DNA of 60,187 bases from a bacterium (GCA_028713675.1 JAQTNV010000019.1:1-60187); one strand, 5' to 3'. Shown: positions 33,379 through 42,965, numbered from the stretch's first letter. Numbers and translations are program-made. Notes: generated by a model not told the origin, from the sequence alone.

Positions 33379-35034
33379 TTAAAAGACGCCGCTTTCGGCG
33401 GCCATTTTGCTCACCGGATGCGGATACCGGGGGTCAACGAGCACGTTGACGCAGGCCGGTTTACCTGATTTCAGCGCCCGTTCCAGTGCCGGGCGGATAT
33501 CCTCCGGTTTTTCCACGAATTCGCCGTGCCCGCCCAGGGCCGCCACCATTTGGTCGTATCGCACGGGGCCAAGTTCGCAGGCGCAGGCGCGGTCAAAACC
33601 GAACATCAGTTCCTGCCCGTGTTTGATCATGCCCCAGGCCTGGTCGTTTCCGATCACGCAGAGCACGGGGATTTTGTGGCGCACCGCGGTGTCGAATTCC
33701 ATGCCGTTCAGGCCGAACGTGCCGTCGCCGGAGAGGAGCACGACCGTCCGATCCGGTTGCGCGAGCTTAGCGGCCAGGGCGAAGGGCAGGCCCACGCCCA
33801 GGCACCCGAGCGGGCCGGTGGCGATGACCGACCCCGGCCGTTCGGCCGGGAAAACCTCGCTGCCCCAGAGCATGATGTCGCCGCCGTCGCAGATGTAGAC
33901 GGCCTTCCCGCCGACCAAGTCCCGGATCTCTTCCACCAGGCGCCGGGGATGAATCGGCGTTCCCTTCAGGTCGTACTCGGAACGGTTGCTCTTCGAGTTT
34001 TCGGACACCATGGTCCGGGCCTGTTCCGCCCAGGCGCTCCCGTCAATCTTTTCCCGGGATTTCCGCATTTCTTCCAGCACCAGCCGGACATCGCCGAAAA
34101 TGCCGATGTCCGGTCCGCGGTTGAGCCCGATTTCGGAAGGTTCGATATCCACCTGGATGACTTTGACATGGGGCTGGAAAATCCGCCCGTAGAGGAGCAT
34201 GAAATTAAAACGCGTCCCGAGCGCCAGGACGGCGTCCGCCGTCATGAGGGTCGGCAGGAGCTCCAGCATGGAACCGGACAGGGCGAGCGGGTGGGAATCC
34301 GGCAGGATCCCCCGGCCTCCGGTGCGGGTGATTACCGGGATATGAGTTTTTTCGGCAAAGGCTTTGATCGCTTCTTCGGCCCGGGACCAGTAACTGCCGG
34401 TACCCGCCAGGATCAGGGGACGCTCGGCCCGGGCCAGCAGGGCGCAGGCTTCGGCTACCAGGGCCGGGTCGCCCGCGGGCTTGGCTTCGGTGCGGTATCT
34501 TTCCGGGAATTCCACCTTCGATTCCTCCACCTTGGCGAAGAGGATATCCATGGGCAGTTCCAGGTAGACGGGCCCGGGCCGCCCGCTGAGCGCCTGGCGG
34601 TAGGCGGTGGCGATGTAAAACGGGATCCGGTGAGTGTGATGGCAGATCCGCGCCCACTTGGTGATGGGCCGCATCAGCGACATCTGGTCGATGTCCTGCA
34701 GCGTGCCGATGTCATTCTCCTTGAGGGAGCTCCGGCCGCCGAGAATCAGCATGGGCGTGTTGGACTGATACGCGTTGGCCACCGCGGTGACCGCGTCGGT
34801 CAGGCCGGGGCCGGCGGTGACGGCGCAGACCCCCATTTTTCTGGTAATCAGGGACCACCCTTCCGCCATATGCGCCGCCGCCTGCTCATGCCGGGTATCG
34901 ATCAGCCGGATGCCTTCATCGAGACAGGCGTCGAAAATCGGCATCAGGTGCCCGCCGCTTAAGGTAAAAAGGTGTTCCACGCCTTCCTTCTTGAGCGCTT
35001 TCACTACCAGGCGCCCGCCGTCCAGCTTATCCAT
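33379..35034 (-). CDS. ThDP-dependent acetolactate synthase-like / 2-hydroxyacyl-CoA lyase-like enzyme
   Basis: 551 residues from ATG 35034 (GGAGAGG just upstream). All three domains of the ThDP-enzyme fold are present: PYR ('TLSGGHLMPIFDACLDEGIRLIDTRHEQAAAHMAEGW', with the catalytic Glu in RHEQAA), the central Rossmann-like domain ('GTRFNFMLLYGRIF'), and PP with the ThDP motif GDGTFGLNGMEFDTAVR...GND. The overall pattern is closest to ILVBL, 2-hydroxyacyl-CoA lyase and oxalyl-CoA decarboxylase rather than true IlvB, and there is no small regulatory subunit gene nearby. Cleavage or condensation of a 2-hydroxyacyl or 2-oxo substrate is inferred. Monocistronic. Confidence 0.8.
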   Translation of the reverse strand: MDKLDGGRLVVKALKKEGVEHLFTLSGGHLMPIFDACLDEGIRLIDTRHEQAAAHMAEGWSLITRKMGVCAVTAGPGLTDAVTAVANAYQSNTPMLILGGRSSLKENDIGTLQDIDQMSLMRPITKWARICHHTHRIPFYIATAYRQALSGRPGPVYLELPMDILFAKVEESKVEFPERYRTEAKPAGDPALVAEACALLARAERPLILAGTGSYWSRAEEAIKAFAEKTHIPVITRTGGRGILPDSHPLALSGSMLELLPTLMTADAVLALGTRFNFMLLYGRIFQPHVKVIQVDIEPSEIGLNRGPDIGIFGDVRLVLEEMRKSREKIDGSAWAEQARTMVSENSKSNRSEYDLKGTPIHPRRLVEEIRDLVGGKAVYICDGGDIMLWGSEVFPAERPGSVIATGPLGCLGVGLPFALAAKLAQPDRTVVLLSGDGTFGLNGMEFDTAVRHKIPVLCVIGNDQAWGMIKHGQELMFGFDRACACELGPVRYDQMVAALGGHGEFVEKPEDIRPALERALKSGKPACVNVLVDPRYPHPVSKMAAESGVF

Positions 35035-35297
35035 GTTTCCTCTCCTTTTTTGGCCAATCAGATATGGTTGTTCGCTCATTCCGCCAGATTCAGGACGGGA
35101 TGTCAAGAAAATGTTCGGGATTTAAGAAATTCCGAACTTCGAGGGCCGGGTCTTTAAGATTGTATTTAAAGAAAATAATTTTAGACCTGATCCTGCATTT
35201 TTCAGTCTGGGGGGAAGGGATTATAATTTATGCATATGAATTTATCGGGATTAAGTCTTGTTTTTTGCCATTTGATATAAGCTTTGTATTTTAAGTC

Positions 35298-35684
35298 ATG
35301 AAAGATAACCTGGTTACAATCGGGAAGTATTTGAATTACCTTGAAGCCGAGGTAATTAAAACCAGACTCGAATCGGAAGGAATTGAGTGCTATGTAACAG
35401 ATCTAAGTTCGAATATTATAGCCGGCACACCATATGCTATTGAACATAGGTTGCAGGTCTGGGAATCGGATGTGGAAAAGGCGAAGGAAATTCTTGGACA
35501 AAAACCCATTGAATTGGATGAGAATTCCGATATCGCCGAAGGCGAGGACCTGAATTATCCCGCAGCCCAGGAGCAAAAAGGGATTGTAGAAATCCTGGCA
35601 GATAAAAAGAACTCTAAATTGTTTATTGTGGTAATGGCCGGGGCTATTTTACTCATTTATTTACTGATTAAATTAATCATATAA
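35298..35684 (+). CDS. DUF2007 domain protein with C-terminal membrane anchor
   Basis: 128 residues. The N-terminal 70 match DUF2007 ('VTIGKYLNYLEAEVIKTRLESEGIECYV...RLQVWESDVEKAKEIL'), a small PII-like fold often called a putative signal-transducing protein. An acidic linker follows, then one hydrophobic helix (residues ~107-127), so the domain faces the cytoplasm from the inner membrane. It ends 3 bp before the CDF transporter, suggesting co-translation and perhaps a role in sensing for that transporter. Confidence 0.75.
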   Translation: MKDNLVTIGKYLNYLEAEVIKTRLESEGIECYVTDLSSNIIAGTPYAIEHRLQVWESDVEKAKEILGQKPIELDENSDIAEGEDLNYPAAQEQKGIVEILADKKNSKLFIVVMAGAILLIYLLIKLII

Positions 35685-35687
35685 GAA

Positions 35688-36617
35688 ATGAACGATAACC
35701 ATCATCACGAAAATCTGAGCAATATCCGGCTCGTGCTGTTTTTGAACCTGGGATTCTCGGCTTTCGAATTTGTCGGCGGGGTCCTGACCAACAGCATGGC
35801 CATCCTGGCCGACGCGGTTCACGATCTCGGGGACGGCCTGGCGCTGGGACTCGCTTTTTTCCTGGAGAAACGCTCGGTTTCGCCCGGAGACCACAGGTAT
35901 TCGTACGGTTACCGGCGATTTTCGCTTCTGGGCGCCCTGATCACCGCGGCTTTGCTGATTTTCGGCAGTTTATACATTTTATCCGTGGCCATCCCCCGCC
36001 TGCTCCGGCCCGAGCACTCCAACGCGCAGGGGATGCTGATATTCGCGCTGATCGGCGTGGTGGTCAATGGCATCGGGGCGCTCCGGATGATGAAAAGCCA
36101 TGGCCTCAACGCGCGCATGGTTACCTGGCACCTGGTTGAGGATATCCTGGGGTGGCTGGCGGTCCTGGTGGTAGCCGCGGTCATGCTTTTCCGGGACATC
36201 CCCATCCTGGACCCGGCGCTTTCCTGCCTGATCGCGTTGTATGTGCTTTACCGGGTGCTCGTAAACCTGAAAAAGACGCTTACGGTGGTGATGCAGGGCG
36301 TGCCGGAGGATGTGGATATGCCCCAGATCGAAAAAGAACTGAAGGAATTGTCCGGGGTCAGGTCCGCGCATCATACCCACATCTGGTCCCTGGACGGCGA
36401 ACAGCATGTGCTCAGCACCCACCTGGTGGTGGACGAGAAAATGGAGATCAAGGACCTGGCCGGGTTAAAAGAGACGGTCAGGGAGGTGGTGGCCAGGCAT
36501 AAAATCGCCCATTCCACCGTGGAAATCGAATTTCCCGGAGAGGTCTGCCGTTCCCAGACGGATAGTTGTTATAACGGGGCGGAGGGTAAAAAAGCCGGGG
36601 AGACTGAAAAAAAATAA
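35688..36617 (+). CDS. Cation diffusion facilitator (ZitB/CzcD-like) metal transporter
   Basis: 309 residues. A His-rich start (NDNHHHEN) precedes six membrane helices. The zinc-site motifs are visible: AxxVHDLGD in TM2 (His/Asp pair near residue 43) and HLVEDILGW in TM5. The cytoplasmic C-terminal domain has 'HHTHIWSLDGEQHVLSTHLVV'. It exports Zn2+ (possibly Fe2+, Cd2+ or Co2+) by proton antiport. Coupled to the DUF2007 gene and convergent with the hemerythrin gene, whose stop is 8 bp away. Confidence 0.9.
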   Translation: MNDNHHHENLSNIRLVLFLNLGFSAFEFVGGVLTNSMAILADAVHDLGDGLALGLAFFLEKRSVSPGDHRYSYGYRRFSLLGALITAALLIFGSLYILSVAIPRLLRPEHSNAQGMLIFALIGVVVNGIGALRMMKSHGLNARMVTWHLVEDILGWLAVLVVAAVMLFRDIPILDPALSCLIALYVLYRVLVNLKKTLTVVMQGVPEDVDMPQIEKELKELSGVRSAHHTHIWSLDGEQHVLSTHLVVDEKMEIKDLAGLKETVREVVARHKIAHSTVEIEFPGEVCRSQTDSCYNGAEGKKAGETEKK

Positions 36618-36624
36618 GCCGGTC

Positions 36625-37206
36625 TTAGCGGCCGGATTCGATGATCTTGGTTTTCTGCGTGGCTTCACCCGGGGCTTTTTCCAGCTTTTCGATAATCAGT
36701 TTATATTTTTCGTGGATCAGCGTGCGGTCCAGCTCGTATTCATCCCGGACCAGGGAGTCTTTTTCCTCCTGGGATAGATACTGCATGGCCGGGGCGAACA
36801 GTCTTTTCTCTTCCTTCTCCATGTGTTTTGGGGCGTTTACGGTCATGTCCTCTAAAAGCTGCTGGAGCTCGCGGATCGCGCCCTTTTCCCCCTTGGCGTA
36901 GCGCCGGGTGATGCTCTGAAGATTGTCGATCCATTCCCGGGTTTTGACATGATTGTCGACCAGTTCCTCCATGATTTTCTGGAGCTCGGGGGTGAGATCT
37001 TTCTTTTCCAGTTTCCGGAACAGGATGAATTCCTCTTTGCCGTGATGGCAGCGGTCGGCGTAGAAACGAAAGAAATCAACCGCTGCTTCCAGCAGGTTGA
37101 GGTTCACCCGCTTGAGCTTTTTCATGGTACTCAGCTCTTCGCTCAGGAGTCCGAGCATGCGTTCGATCATCCGGTGTTCGCTTTGCAGGGGGTCGATGGG
37201 AAGCAT
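36625..37206 (-). CDS. Hemerythrin domain-containing protein
   Basis: 193 residues. The four-helix hemerythrin fold is indicated by the ligand pattern: QSEHRMIE (His near 10), CHHGKEE (His/Glu near 55), DNHVKTREW (His near 85) and HMEKEEKRLF (His/Glu near 132). The protein should bind a di-iron site and so O2 or NO, acting in oxygen sensing or protection. It ends with a basic helix, and no signal peptide is present, so it is cytoplasmic. No good Shine-Dalgarno precedes ATG 37206. Confidence 0.85.
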   Translation of the reverse strand: MLPIDPLQSEHRMIERMLGLLSEELSTMKKLKRVNLNLLEAAVDFFRFYADRCHHGKEEFILFRKLEKKDLTPELQKIMEELVDNHVKTREWIDNLQSITRRYAKGEKGAIRELQQLLEDMTVNAPKHMEKEEKRLFAPAMQYLSQEEKDSLVRDEYELDRTLIHEKYKLIIEKLEKAPGEATQKTKIIESGR

Positions 37207-37316
37207 GGGAATATTTTTAATAATAGATCAATAAAGTGTCAGTGTCGGTGTCCGTGTCCGTATATAGTTGTTTGCTGCTTGCGACTTGCTGCCTGATTCC
37301 AGAATTATAACCCATC

Positions 37317-37350
37317 CCCCATCACCTATCACCTATCACCCATCACCTGC
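37317..37350. repeat. Octamer-type repeat (CACCTATC/CACCCATC)
   Basis: Tandem 8-bp units (catcacct, atcaccta, tcacccat...) fill the spacer between the hemerythrin and Ig-repeat genes. A hexamer run (gtgtcggtgtccgtgtccg) lies just before, at 37236-37261; a complement of that hexamer run occurs near 40734. Confidence 0.6.
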
Positions 37351-37357
37351 TTGGGGG

Positions 37358-38806
37358 TTAATTAATCGTCCAGGTATAGACCGCGGGGGTTAACTCCAAA
37401 TTGCCGACAGGGTCGGTGGACCGGACCCTGAAGGTATGGTCCCCGGCGGTCAAACTGCCGTAAACCTTCGGAGAAGAGCAGGTTTCCCAGGTTCCGCTGT
37501 CGATTCTACATTCAATGGTTGATCCCGCCTCGTTGGAATTGAATTCAAAATTCGCCGTGGTTTGGTTGGTCGGGTTCGAGGGCTTGGCGGTGATGGTGGT
37601 ATCAGGAGGCGTCACATCAATCGTCCAGGAATAAGATGCCGGACTTAGGTCAATGTTGCCGGCCGGGTCGATGGCCCGGACCGTAAAGGTATGCCTTCCT
37701 TCCATAATACTGTAATACCCGAAAGGCGAGGCGCAGTTTGTCTCCGATTCGCTATCGATCTGGCACACGAAAGTCGAGCCGGCTTCACTTGATTCAAACT
37801 GAAAAACAGCAAAGATTTGATTGGTGGGGCTGACCGGATACCCGATGATTGTGGTCTGGGATGAGGTCAGGTCAACCGACCAGGTGAATGAAGCCGGGCT
37901 GGGGTCGGTGTTTCCGGCCAGGTCCGTCGCCCGCACCTCAAAGGTGTGACTGCCTTCGGCAAGTCCGGAGTAGCTGACCGGGGAGGAGCACGCTCCCCAG
38001 CTTCCCCCTTCAAAACGGCATTCGAAGGAGCTTCCTGTTTCGTTGGCCCCGAAGACGAAATCCGCTGTTTGGGATTTGGCCCAGGCGGAGGGATTCTGCG
38101 TAATGTTGGTGTCCGGCGGGGTGGTATCAACCGTCCAGGAGAAGCTCGCGGGATAGGCGTTCATATTGCCGGAATCGTCCGTGGCCCGGACCTCGAAGAG
38201 ATAGTTTCCGTTCGCGAGTCCGGTGTAGAAAACCGGGGAGACACAGGCGGACCAGCCGGCCGGATCCAGCCGGCACTCGAAAGTGCAGATGGCTTCGGAG
38301 CAAATGAAATCCAAGGCGGCGTCCGTGGAATTGGATAAGGCCGAAGTATTGGAGGTAATGGTGGTGTCCGGGGGTGTGGTGTCGGTCTGGCCGTTGGCAT
38401 AGGCCTTCATTACGATTGTGCCGATGTCGTTGCTCTCCTGCTTGACTACGCTGAAGCCGGCAAGAGTCCCCTGGGCTATGATCTGGTCACCTGAATCCAG
38501 GCCATCCATGACGATGGCGCGGTTTTCTCCCACCGGGACCTTCTGGATAGCGAAGGACCAGCCGGTCTGGTCGAGGTTGGGGTAGGTTTGGACCAGGTCC
38601 GCCATGTCGTCGGCGGTTATGGTGGCCTTGAGGGTTACTACCCCGGCGAGGATGGCCCGGGGCCCCATTATTATCTCCTGGTTCGCCTTTACGCGCCAGG
38701 CGATTTTGAAGGTGATGGGGGCAGTATCTTCATCGTTGGCCTTCCCGCAGGCCCCGACCACCGACATGGTGACCAGGAGAGCGATCAGCGTGGTTTTCTT
38801 AATCAT
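37358..38806 (-). CDS. Ig-like-repeat lipoprotein
   Basis: 482 residues. The signal sequence ends in lipobox VVGAC (Cys near residue 20). A beta-rich N-terminal domain of about 120 residues is followed by four tandem ~85-residue bacterial Ig-like repeats, each opening 'TPPDTxIT' and containing 'FECRxDxGxWxxCxSPxxYxGLxxGxHTFEVRATDxAGN' and 'PASxxWTVD'. Such repeats occur in surface or periplasmic scaffolds; each repeat has a conserved Cys pair that could form a disulfide. It diverges from the glycosidase-like lipoprotein gene. Confidence 0.82.
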   Translation of the reverse strand: MIKKTTLIALLVTMSVVGACGKANDEDTAPITFKIAWRVKANQEIIMGPRAILAGVVTLKATITADDMADLVQTYPNLDQTGWSFAIQKVPVGENRAIVMDGLDSGDQIIAQGTLAGFSVVKQESNDIGTIVMKAYANGQTDTTPPDTTITSNTSALSNSTDAALDFICSEAICTFECRLDPAGWSACVSPVFYTGLANGNYLFEVRATDDSGNMNAYPASFSWTVDTTPPDTNITQNPSAWAKSQTADFVFGANETGSSFECRFEGGSWGACSSPVSYSGLAEGSHTFEVRATDLAGNTDPSPASFTWSVDLTSSQTTIIGYPVSPTNQIFAVFQFESSEAGSTFVCQIDSESETNCASPFGYYSIMEGRHTFTVRAIDPAGNIDLSPASYSWTIDVTPPDTTITAKPSNPTNQTTANFEFNSNEAGSTIECRIDSGTWETCSSPKVYGSLTAGDHTFRVRSTDPVGNLELTPAVYTWTIN

Positions 38807-38981
38807 ATTTTCCGGTTTTCGATCATTTGTTGATTAATACTAATATTATAACCTACCACTCTCCGGCTCTAAAAATGGAGTATTTTAAACCGGTTATTAA
38901 CCAATTATATGGTTCTCATGTCAATTTAATCTAAAGATTATCATAATAATAAAAGCAAAGCGCAGAGGGTAAATATTAATA

Positions 38982-39971
38982 ATGGAAAAAATAAGGATAA
39001 CGAAATCGGTTTCGGGGATTTTCTGCGCCGGGATGATTTTCGCCTGCGGCAACGGGAATAATCCCCCGCCGGTTACGCACCAGATTCTCAAGGGGGTGAG
39101 CATTTCCCCCCTGAGTTTCTCAACCGCGGATGTGACCGCCTTCTTTGAAAAGGCCGCCGGCAATGGGGATATCATCACCTGGGCCGGCGACTGGAACGAG
39201 CTGGATCCTGCCGGGAGCGGGGCCCCCATTTTCCTGGCGGAGACGGCCTCAACTTACAAGTATGAACCGCTTACCATCTCGCAGTTTTTTATCCAGGATA
39301 CCGGCAGTCTTGTCCGTCCCCTCGATACAGCCAACAAGAATAATTACCTGGCTTACGCGGCCGGCTATGCCGAGAAATACCAGCCCGCTTTCATGGCTTT
39401 TGGGATCGAGGTGAATATCCTTTATGAAAAATCCCCGGCGGATTTTGATGACTTTGCCGCCTTTTTCAGCGAGGTCTACGACGCCGTGAAGGCGGTATCC
39501 CCGGACACCAAGGTTTTTACCGTTTTCCAGCTGGAAAAACTGAAGGGTCTTTCCGGCGGCCTTTTCGGGGGTGTGAACAATCAGCAATTGGCGAATTGGC
39601 TGCTCCTCGACAAATTTCCCAAATCGGACCTGGCCGCTTTTACTACGTATCCTTGCCTCATATACAAGGACCCGGCGGATATCCCGACTGACTACTACGC
39701 GGAAATCGTCTCCCATACCGTGAAACCGGTGGCCTTCACCGAGATCGGCTGGTATGCCGCGGCCAGTCCGGCCGGCTGGGAGAGCAGTGACGCGGAACAG
39801 GCCCGGTTTGTTGACACTTTTTTTGCCCTGGTTAAGGATGTAGAACCGGAGATGGCGATTTGGAGCTTTCTATTCGATCAGAATGCGGCTGAACCTTTCC
39901 GGACCATGGGCTTGTGCCGGAGTGACGGGACATGCAGGCCGGGGTGGGACGAATGGATAAAAGACAAGTAA
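38982..39971 (+). CDS. Glycoside-hydrolase-like (TIM-barrel) lipoprotein
   Basis: 329 residues with a lipobox-like IFACG (Cys near residue 22). The mature part has features of GH53/GH-A-clan barrels: 'KGVSISPLSF', 'TWAGDWNELD', a putative acid/base Glu in 'AFGIEVN' (near residue 146) and a putative nucleophile Glu in 'VAFTEIGWYA' (near residue 250), then 'MAIWSFLFDQN'. This suggests a surface-anchored polysaccharide hydrolase, but the family is not certain and no substrate can be named. It shares a divergent promoter region with the Ig-repeat lipoprotein. Confidence 0.6.
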   Translation: MEKIRITKSVSGIFCAGMIFACGNGNNPPPVTHQILKGVSISPLSFSTADVTAFFEKAAGNGDIITWAGDWNELDPAGSGAPIFLAETASTYKYEPLTISQFFIQDTGSLVRPLDTANKNNYLAYAAGYAEKYQPAFMAFGIEVNILYEKSPADFDDFAAFFSEVYDAVKAVSPDTKVFTVFQLEKLKGLSGGLFGGVNNQQLANWLLLDKFPKSDLAAFTTYPCLIYKDPADIPTDYYAEIVSHTVKPVAFTEIGWYAAASPAGWESSDAEQARFVDTFFALVKDVEPEMAIWSFLFDQNAAEPFRTMGLCRSDGTCRPGWDEWIKDK

Positions 39972-39993
39972 CCGGTAGCCAGTTGCCAGTAGC

Positions 39994-40038
39994 CAGATGA
40001 ACCAGATGAACCAGATGAACCAGATGAACCAGATAAAC
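39994..40038. repeat. Exact 9-bp tandem repeat (CCAGATGAA)
   Basis: Four identical copies of ccagatgaa and a fifth variant ccagataaa. Related text (aaatagaccagataa, cagataaactaaac) occurs near 21724-21800 and 40041-40055. Confidence 0.75.
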
Positions 40039-40108
40039 TAAATAGACCAGATAATATTATTAACCCTATGCTCTATGCCCTTTGCCCTATGCCATTCATA
40101 GATCAATT

Positions 40109-40600
40109 ATGATTCGTCCTTGCACTGAAAAAGATTTCAAGGCGATGTTTAAAGTCATCAATGACGCCGCGGAGGCTTATAACGGAGTCATTCCTGAGGA
40201 TTGCTGGAAAGACCCTTACATGCTCAAATCCGAACTCAGGATCGAGATCGATTCCGGGGTGATTTTCTGGGGTTATGAGAAAAAGGGGGAATTGCTGGGC
40301 GTAATGGGGATACAGCATGTCATCGATGTATCACTGATCAGGCATGCCTATGTCCGGACCGCCTATCAAAACCAGGGAATCGGGAGAAAATTATCAAAGC
40401 ATATTATGAATCAGACCAAGCGTACGCTCCTGGTGGGAACCTGGGCGGCCGCGGCCTGGGCGATTCGTTTCTATGAGAAAAACGGGTTTACCCTGGTGAC
40501 GCCGACGGCGGAAAAAGACCGGTTATTGAAAAGATACTGGAAAATATCGCCTCGGCAGATTGAAACGTCAGTCGTATTGAAAAAAGAGCCAAGGGCATAG
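40109..40600 (+). CDS. GNAT family N-acetyltransferase
   Basis: 163 residues from ATG 40109 (MIRPCTEKDFKAMF), the usual GNAT opening; an upstream in-frame start at 40082 lies within repeat DNA. The acetyl-CoA-binding motif A is present: 'HAYVRTAYQNQGIGRKLSKHI' with Q-x-x-G-I-G near residue 88, and motif B 'WAIRFYEKNGF' follows. The acceptor substrate is not predictable. Confidence 0.85.
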   Translation: MIRPCTEKDFKAMFKVINDAAEAYNGVIPEDCWKDPYMLKSELRIEIDSGVIFWGYEKKGELLGVMGIQHVIDVSLIRHAYVRTAYQNQGIGRKLSKHIMNQTKRTLLVGTWAAAAWAIRFYEKNGFTLVTPTAEKDRLLKRYWKISPRQIETSVVLKKEPRA

Positions 40601-40774
40601 CCTCCGGCCCGTATGGGCCTACGGCCCGGAGGGAGCATAGGGCATAGGGCAAAGGTAATTTACGATTGACGAATGACGATTGTAGATTGGAAACAGAACA
40701 AACCTGATGAATTAAAGAACCCTTTTTCCCCGACACTGACACAGACACAGACACCGACACTGAACAGTCCAGAA

Positions 40775-41083
40775 CTATTTTTTGGGAATTTGGAAGTTCG
40801 CGCCGAACTTGTTTAGCATTTTATTGAATTCGTCGATCTTTTCGGGGGTGTCTAGTTTGGCTTCCGCGGGATTTTCGACCCAGAAAATTATGTTCCGGCA
40901 ATCCCTTTTCGCCTCTTCTACAAACTCACGGACTTTGGCTTTGTCGCCCGCCGCCAATTTCAGGATGTAGAGTAATACCTTTTCCGAATTTTCCACGGTC
41001 GAGAGCAGAGTAATAATCTCTTCCCGGCAGTCAGCTGCGAATTCCCGGCGGACATTTTCCAGCACGGATGAAGGCAGTTTCAT
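40775..41083 (-). CDS. Small helical hypothetical protein
   Basis: 102 residues, highly charged and mostly helical, with no signal or membrane segment. It has one aromatic stretch ('NIIFWVENP', residues ~69-77). The family is not recognised. It is flanked on both sides by repeat-filled spacers and has no clear Shine-Dalgarno. Codon use is compatible with the neighbours, so it is probably real. Confidence 0.55.
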   Translation of the reverse strand: MKLPSSVLENVRREFAADCREEIITLLSTVENSEKVLLYILKLAAGDKAKVREFVEEAKRDCRNIIFWVENPAEAKLDTPEKIDEFNKMLNKFGANFQIPKK

Positions 41084-41100
41084 AGGGATTTTATAAAAGT

Positions 41101-41144
41101 TAATAGGTCATAGGTGATAGGTCATAGGTCATAGGTCATAGGTG
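41101..41144. repeat. Octamer-type repeat (GTCATAGG)
   Basis: taggtcataggtgataggtcataggtcatagg: tandem 8-bp units. The complementary phrase (CCTATGAC) fills 49484-49545 and 22395-22436. Confidence 0.65.
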
Positions 41145-41267
41145 AAAAAGGCTCTTAAGCTAACCATGGAGATCAATTTTTAGAATTTACCCTTTACCCT
41201 ATGCTCCATGCTCTATGCTCTATGCTAAAACGGACTAAATGGACACAATGGACACAATGGACCGTCT

Positions 41268-42965
41268 CTATTCCGGCGTTTGGTATAGCCCCTTCAAAGG
41301 AGCCAGGTAATTTTCCCAGACCCTCCCGTAGCGCTGGGCGTCGACCGCGGGCTTCTTCAGCATCTTCCGGCAGAACTCCACCTGCTCGGGCGTGCTGCTG
41401 GCCTTCCCCAGGAGCTGGAGCGCGAACTTGGAGAAGTCCCGGACCATGAAGTCGAACATCTGGTCCACCAGGTCGTTGTCGATCTTGTAGATCTTCGAAT
41501 TTTCCAGGATGAGCTGGGCGTAGACCACCAGGGTGAATATTTCCCCCAGGCTCATCAGGAAGTCGATATCCCTCTTCTGCAAGTCGTCCGGGGTGGCGGA
41601 GGTGAGGAACTCCCGGAAAACCTCGATCTGTTCCTGGAAGACCTTGACGTTGGGCAGGGGGAAGGCGTCGAAGGCCGGGCGGTAGTCGTGGAACTGGATC
41701 TTGCCCAGCCCCTTGGTCGGCCCCTGGCGGAAAAGGAAATCGTCGTTTTTGGTGTGGTTCTGCTGTTCCAGTTCGGGGAACTGGCCGGGATTGAAGAAAT
41801 AATTGGCCATGAACTTGACGATCAGGGCGATGTTTACGTGGACGGTGCCCTCGAGCCGGGGGAGCATCCGGATATCCCGGACCGCCATCTCGAAGTAGGT
41901 GTCCTTTTCCAGGCCCCGGGCGGCGATGATGTCCCAGAGCAGGGTGATCACGTCCTCGCCCTGGGTGGTGACCTTCATCTTCACTACCGGACTGAAGAGG
42001 AGGTAGCGCCGATCCTCCGGTGAGGCCACGCGCATGTAGTCGGCGGTCCGGAGGGCGAAGAGCTTCATGGCCAGGAGCCGGGTGTAGGCGTCGGTGAACA
42101 TCTGCTTCACGTGGGGGAAGTCGGTCACGTACATGTTGTAGAGCTTGCGGTAGGCGGCGTGGTTGAATGCCTCGTAGAGGGCGTGGGTGCAGATCCCGAT
42201 CGAGGCCCATCCCAGGTTGTACTTGCCGATGTTGACGGTGTTGAGGGCGGAATCCCAGGCCAGAGGGCCTTTGGAGAGGATGTCGGCCTCGGTTATGGGG
42301 TAGTCCTTGAGCTCGAAATTGGCCACGTAGTTCTGGGAATTGACCACATTCTTAACCAAGTTGTAGTTTCGGTTCCGGTAGTCGGCCGAGAAAAAGACGT
42401 ATTCTTCCTTCCCGGCGAATTTGCCGAAGGTTGAGACCATCGGGGCGGTGTTGCCGTTACCGATGTAGTACTTGGAGCCGTTGGCCCGGTAGGTGCCGTC
42501 CGGCTGGGGGGTGAGCGTCATCTCGGTCGAGTAGATATCGGCCCCGTGCTTCTGCTCGGAGAGCCCGAAGGCGAAGACCTCCCCCTCCTTTAAAAGCCGG
42601 GCCGCATTTTTCTTCAGCTCCTCGTTCGGGGACATCCAGATCGGGCCCAGGCCGAGGATGGTGACCTGCCAGGTGTACCAGTAGGAAAGCCCGTAGAAGG
42701 CGAGGATCTCGTTGAACTCGCAGATCCGCCAGGTGTCCCAGCGGCTGTCGGGCCCGCCGTAGGGCGTGGGGGTGAGGAGGGTGGCGAAGAGGCCCTCCTT
42801 CTTGTTGAACTCCAGGAAATCGGCGTACCAGGTCCGCGCGTGGTCGTCATCCTTGATCCGGCGCATGCCCTTTTTCTCGAAGAACTCGATGGTCTTCTGC
42901 ATGATCTCCCGTCCGCGCGCGTCCGGGTAGAAGCGGTTATGTTTCTTGGGATTGAATAAAATCAT
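41268..42965 (-). CDS. Acyl-CoA dehydrogenase family protein
   Basis: 565 residues, longer than the typical ~380-residue enzymes and similar to the FadE-like subgroup. The FAD-binding middle domain is recognisable ('FAFGLSEQKHGADIYSTEM', 'NGSKYYIGNGN'), followed by the helical C-terminal domain ('LGWASIGICTHALYEAFN', 'MLPRLEGTVHVNIALIVKFM'). It should oxidise an acyl-CoA to the enoyl-CoA, passing electrons to an ETF. The start ATG 42965 has a strong AGGAGG. Monocistronic and distant from the acyl-CoA cluster at 51.5-56.9 kb, although the chemistry suggests a link. Confidence 0.88.
   Translation of the reverse strand: MILFNPKKHNRFYPDARGREIMQKTIEFFEKKGMRRIKDDDHARTWYADFLEFNKKEGLFATLLTPTPYGGPDSRWDTWRICEFNEILAFYGLSYWYTWQVTILGLGPIWMSPNEELKKNAARLLKEGEVFAFGLSEQKHGADIYSTEMTLTPQPDGTYRANGSKYYIGNGNTAPMVSTFGKFAGKEEYVFFSADYRNRNYNLVKNVVNSQNYVANFELKDYPITEADILSKGPLAWDSALNTVNIGKYNLGWASIGICTHALYEAFNHAAYRKLYNMYVTDFPHVKQMFTDAYTRLLAMKLFALRTADYMRVASPEDRRYLLFSPVVKMKVTTQGEDVITLLWDIIAARGLEKDTYFEMAVRDIRMLPRLEGTVHVNIALIVKFMANYFFNPGQFPELEQQNHTKNDDFLFRQGPTKGLGKIQFHDYRPAFDAFPLPNVKVFQEQIEVFREFLTSATPDDLQKRDIDFLMSLGEIFTLVVYAQLILENSKIYKIDNDLVDQMFDFMVRDFSKFALQLLGKASSTPEQVEFCRKMLKKPAVDAQRYGRVWENYLAPLKGLYQTPE

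Noticed and set aside
33526-34962. 478-codon plus-strand frame antisense to the ThDP enzyme, and similar frames antisense to polA (44236-45519, 45670-46992), the pyruvyl transferase (48086-49426), SDR-ferredoxin (50071-51483) and thiolase/PaaK (51660-54303)
   Set aside because: Each is a mirror of a well-recognised minus-strand gene with intact motifs; the antisense products are Gly/Asp/His/Val-rich without domain signals.
39994-40038. Possible CRISPR-like array (repeats of ccagatgaa)
   Set aside because: The 9-bp units are contiguous with no spacers, and no cas gene is in the window.
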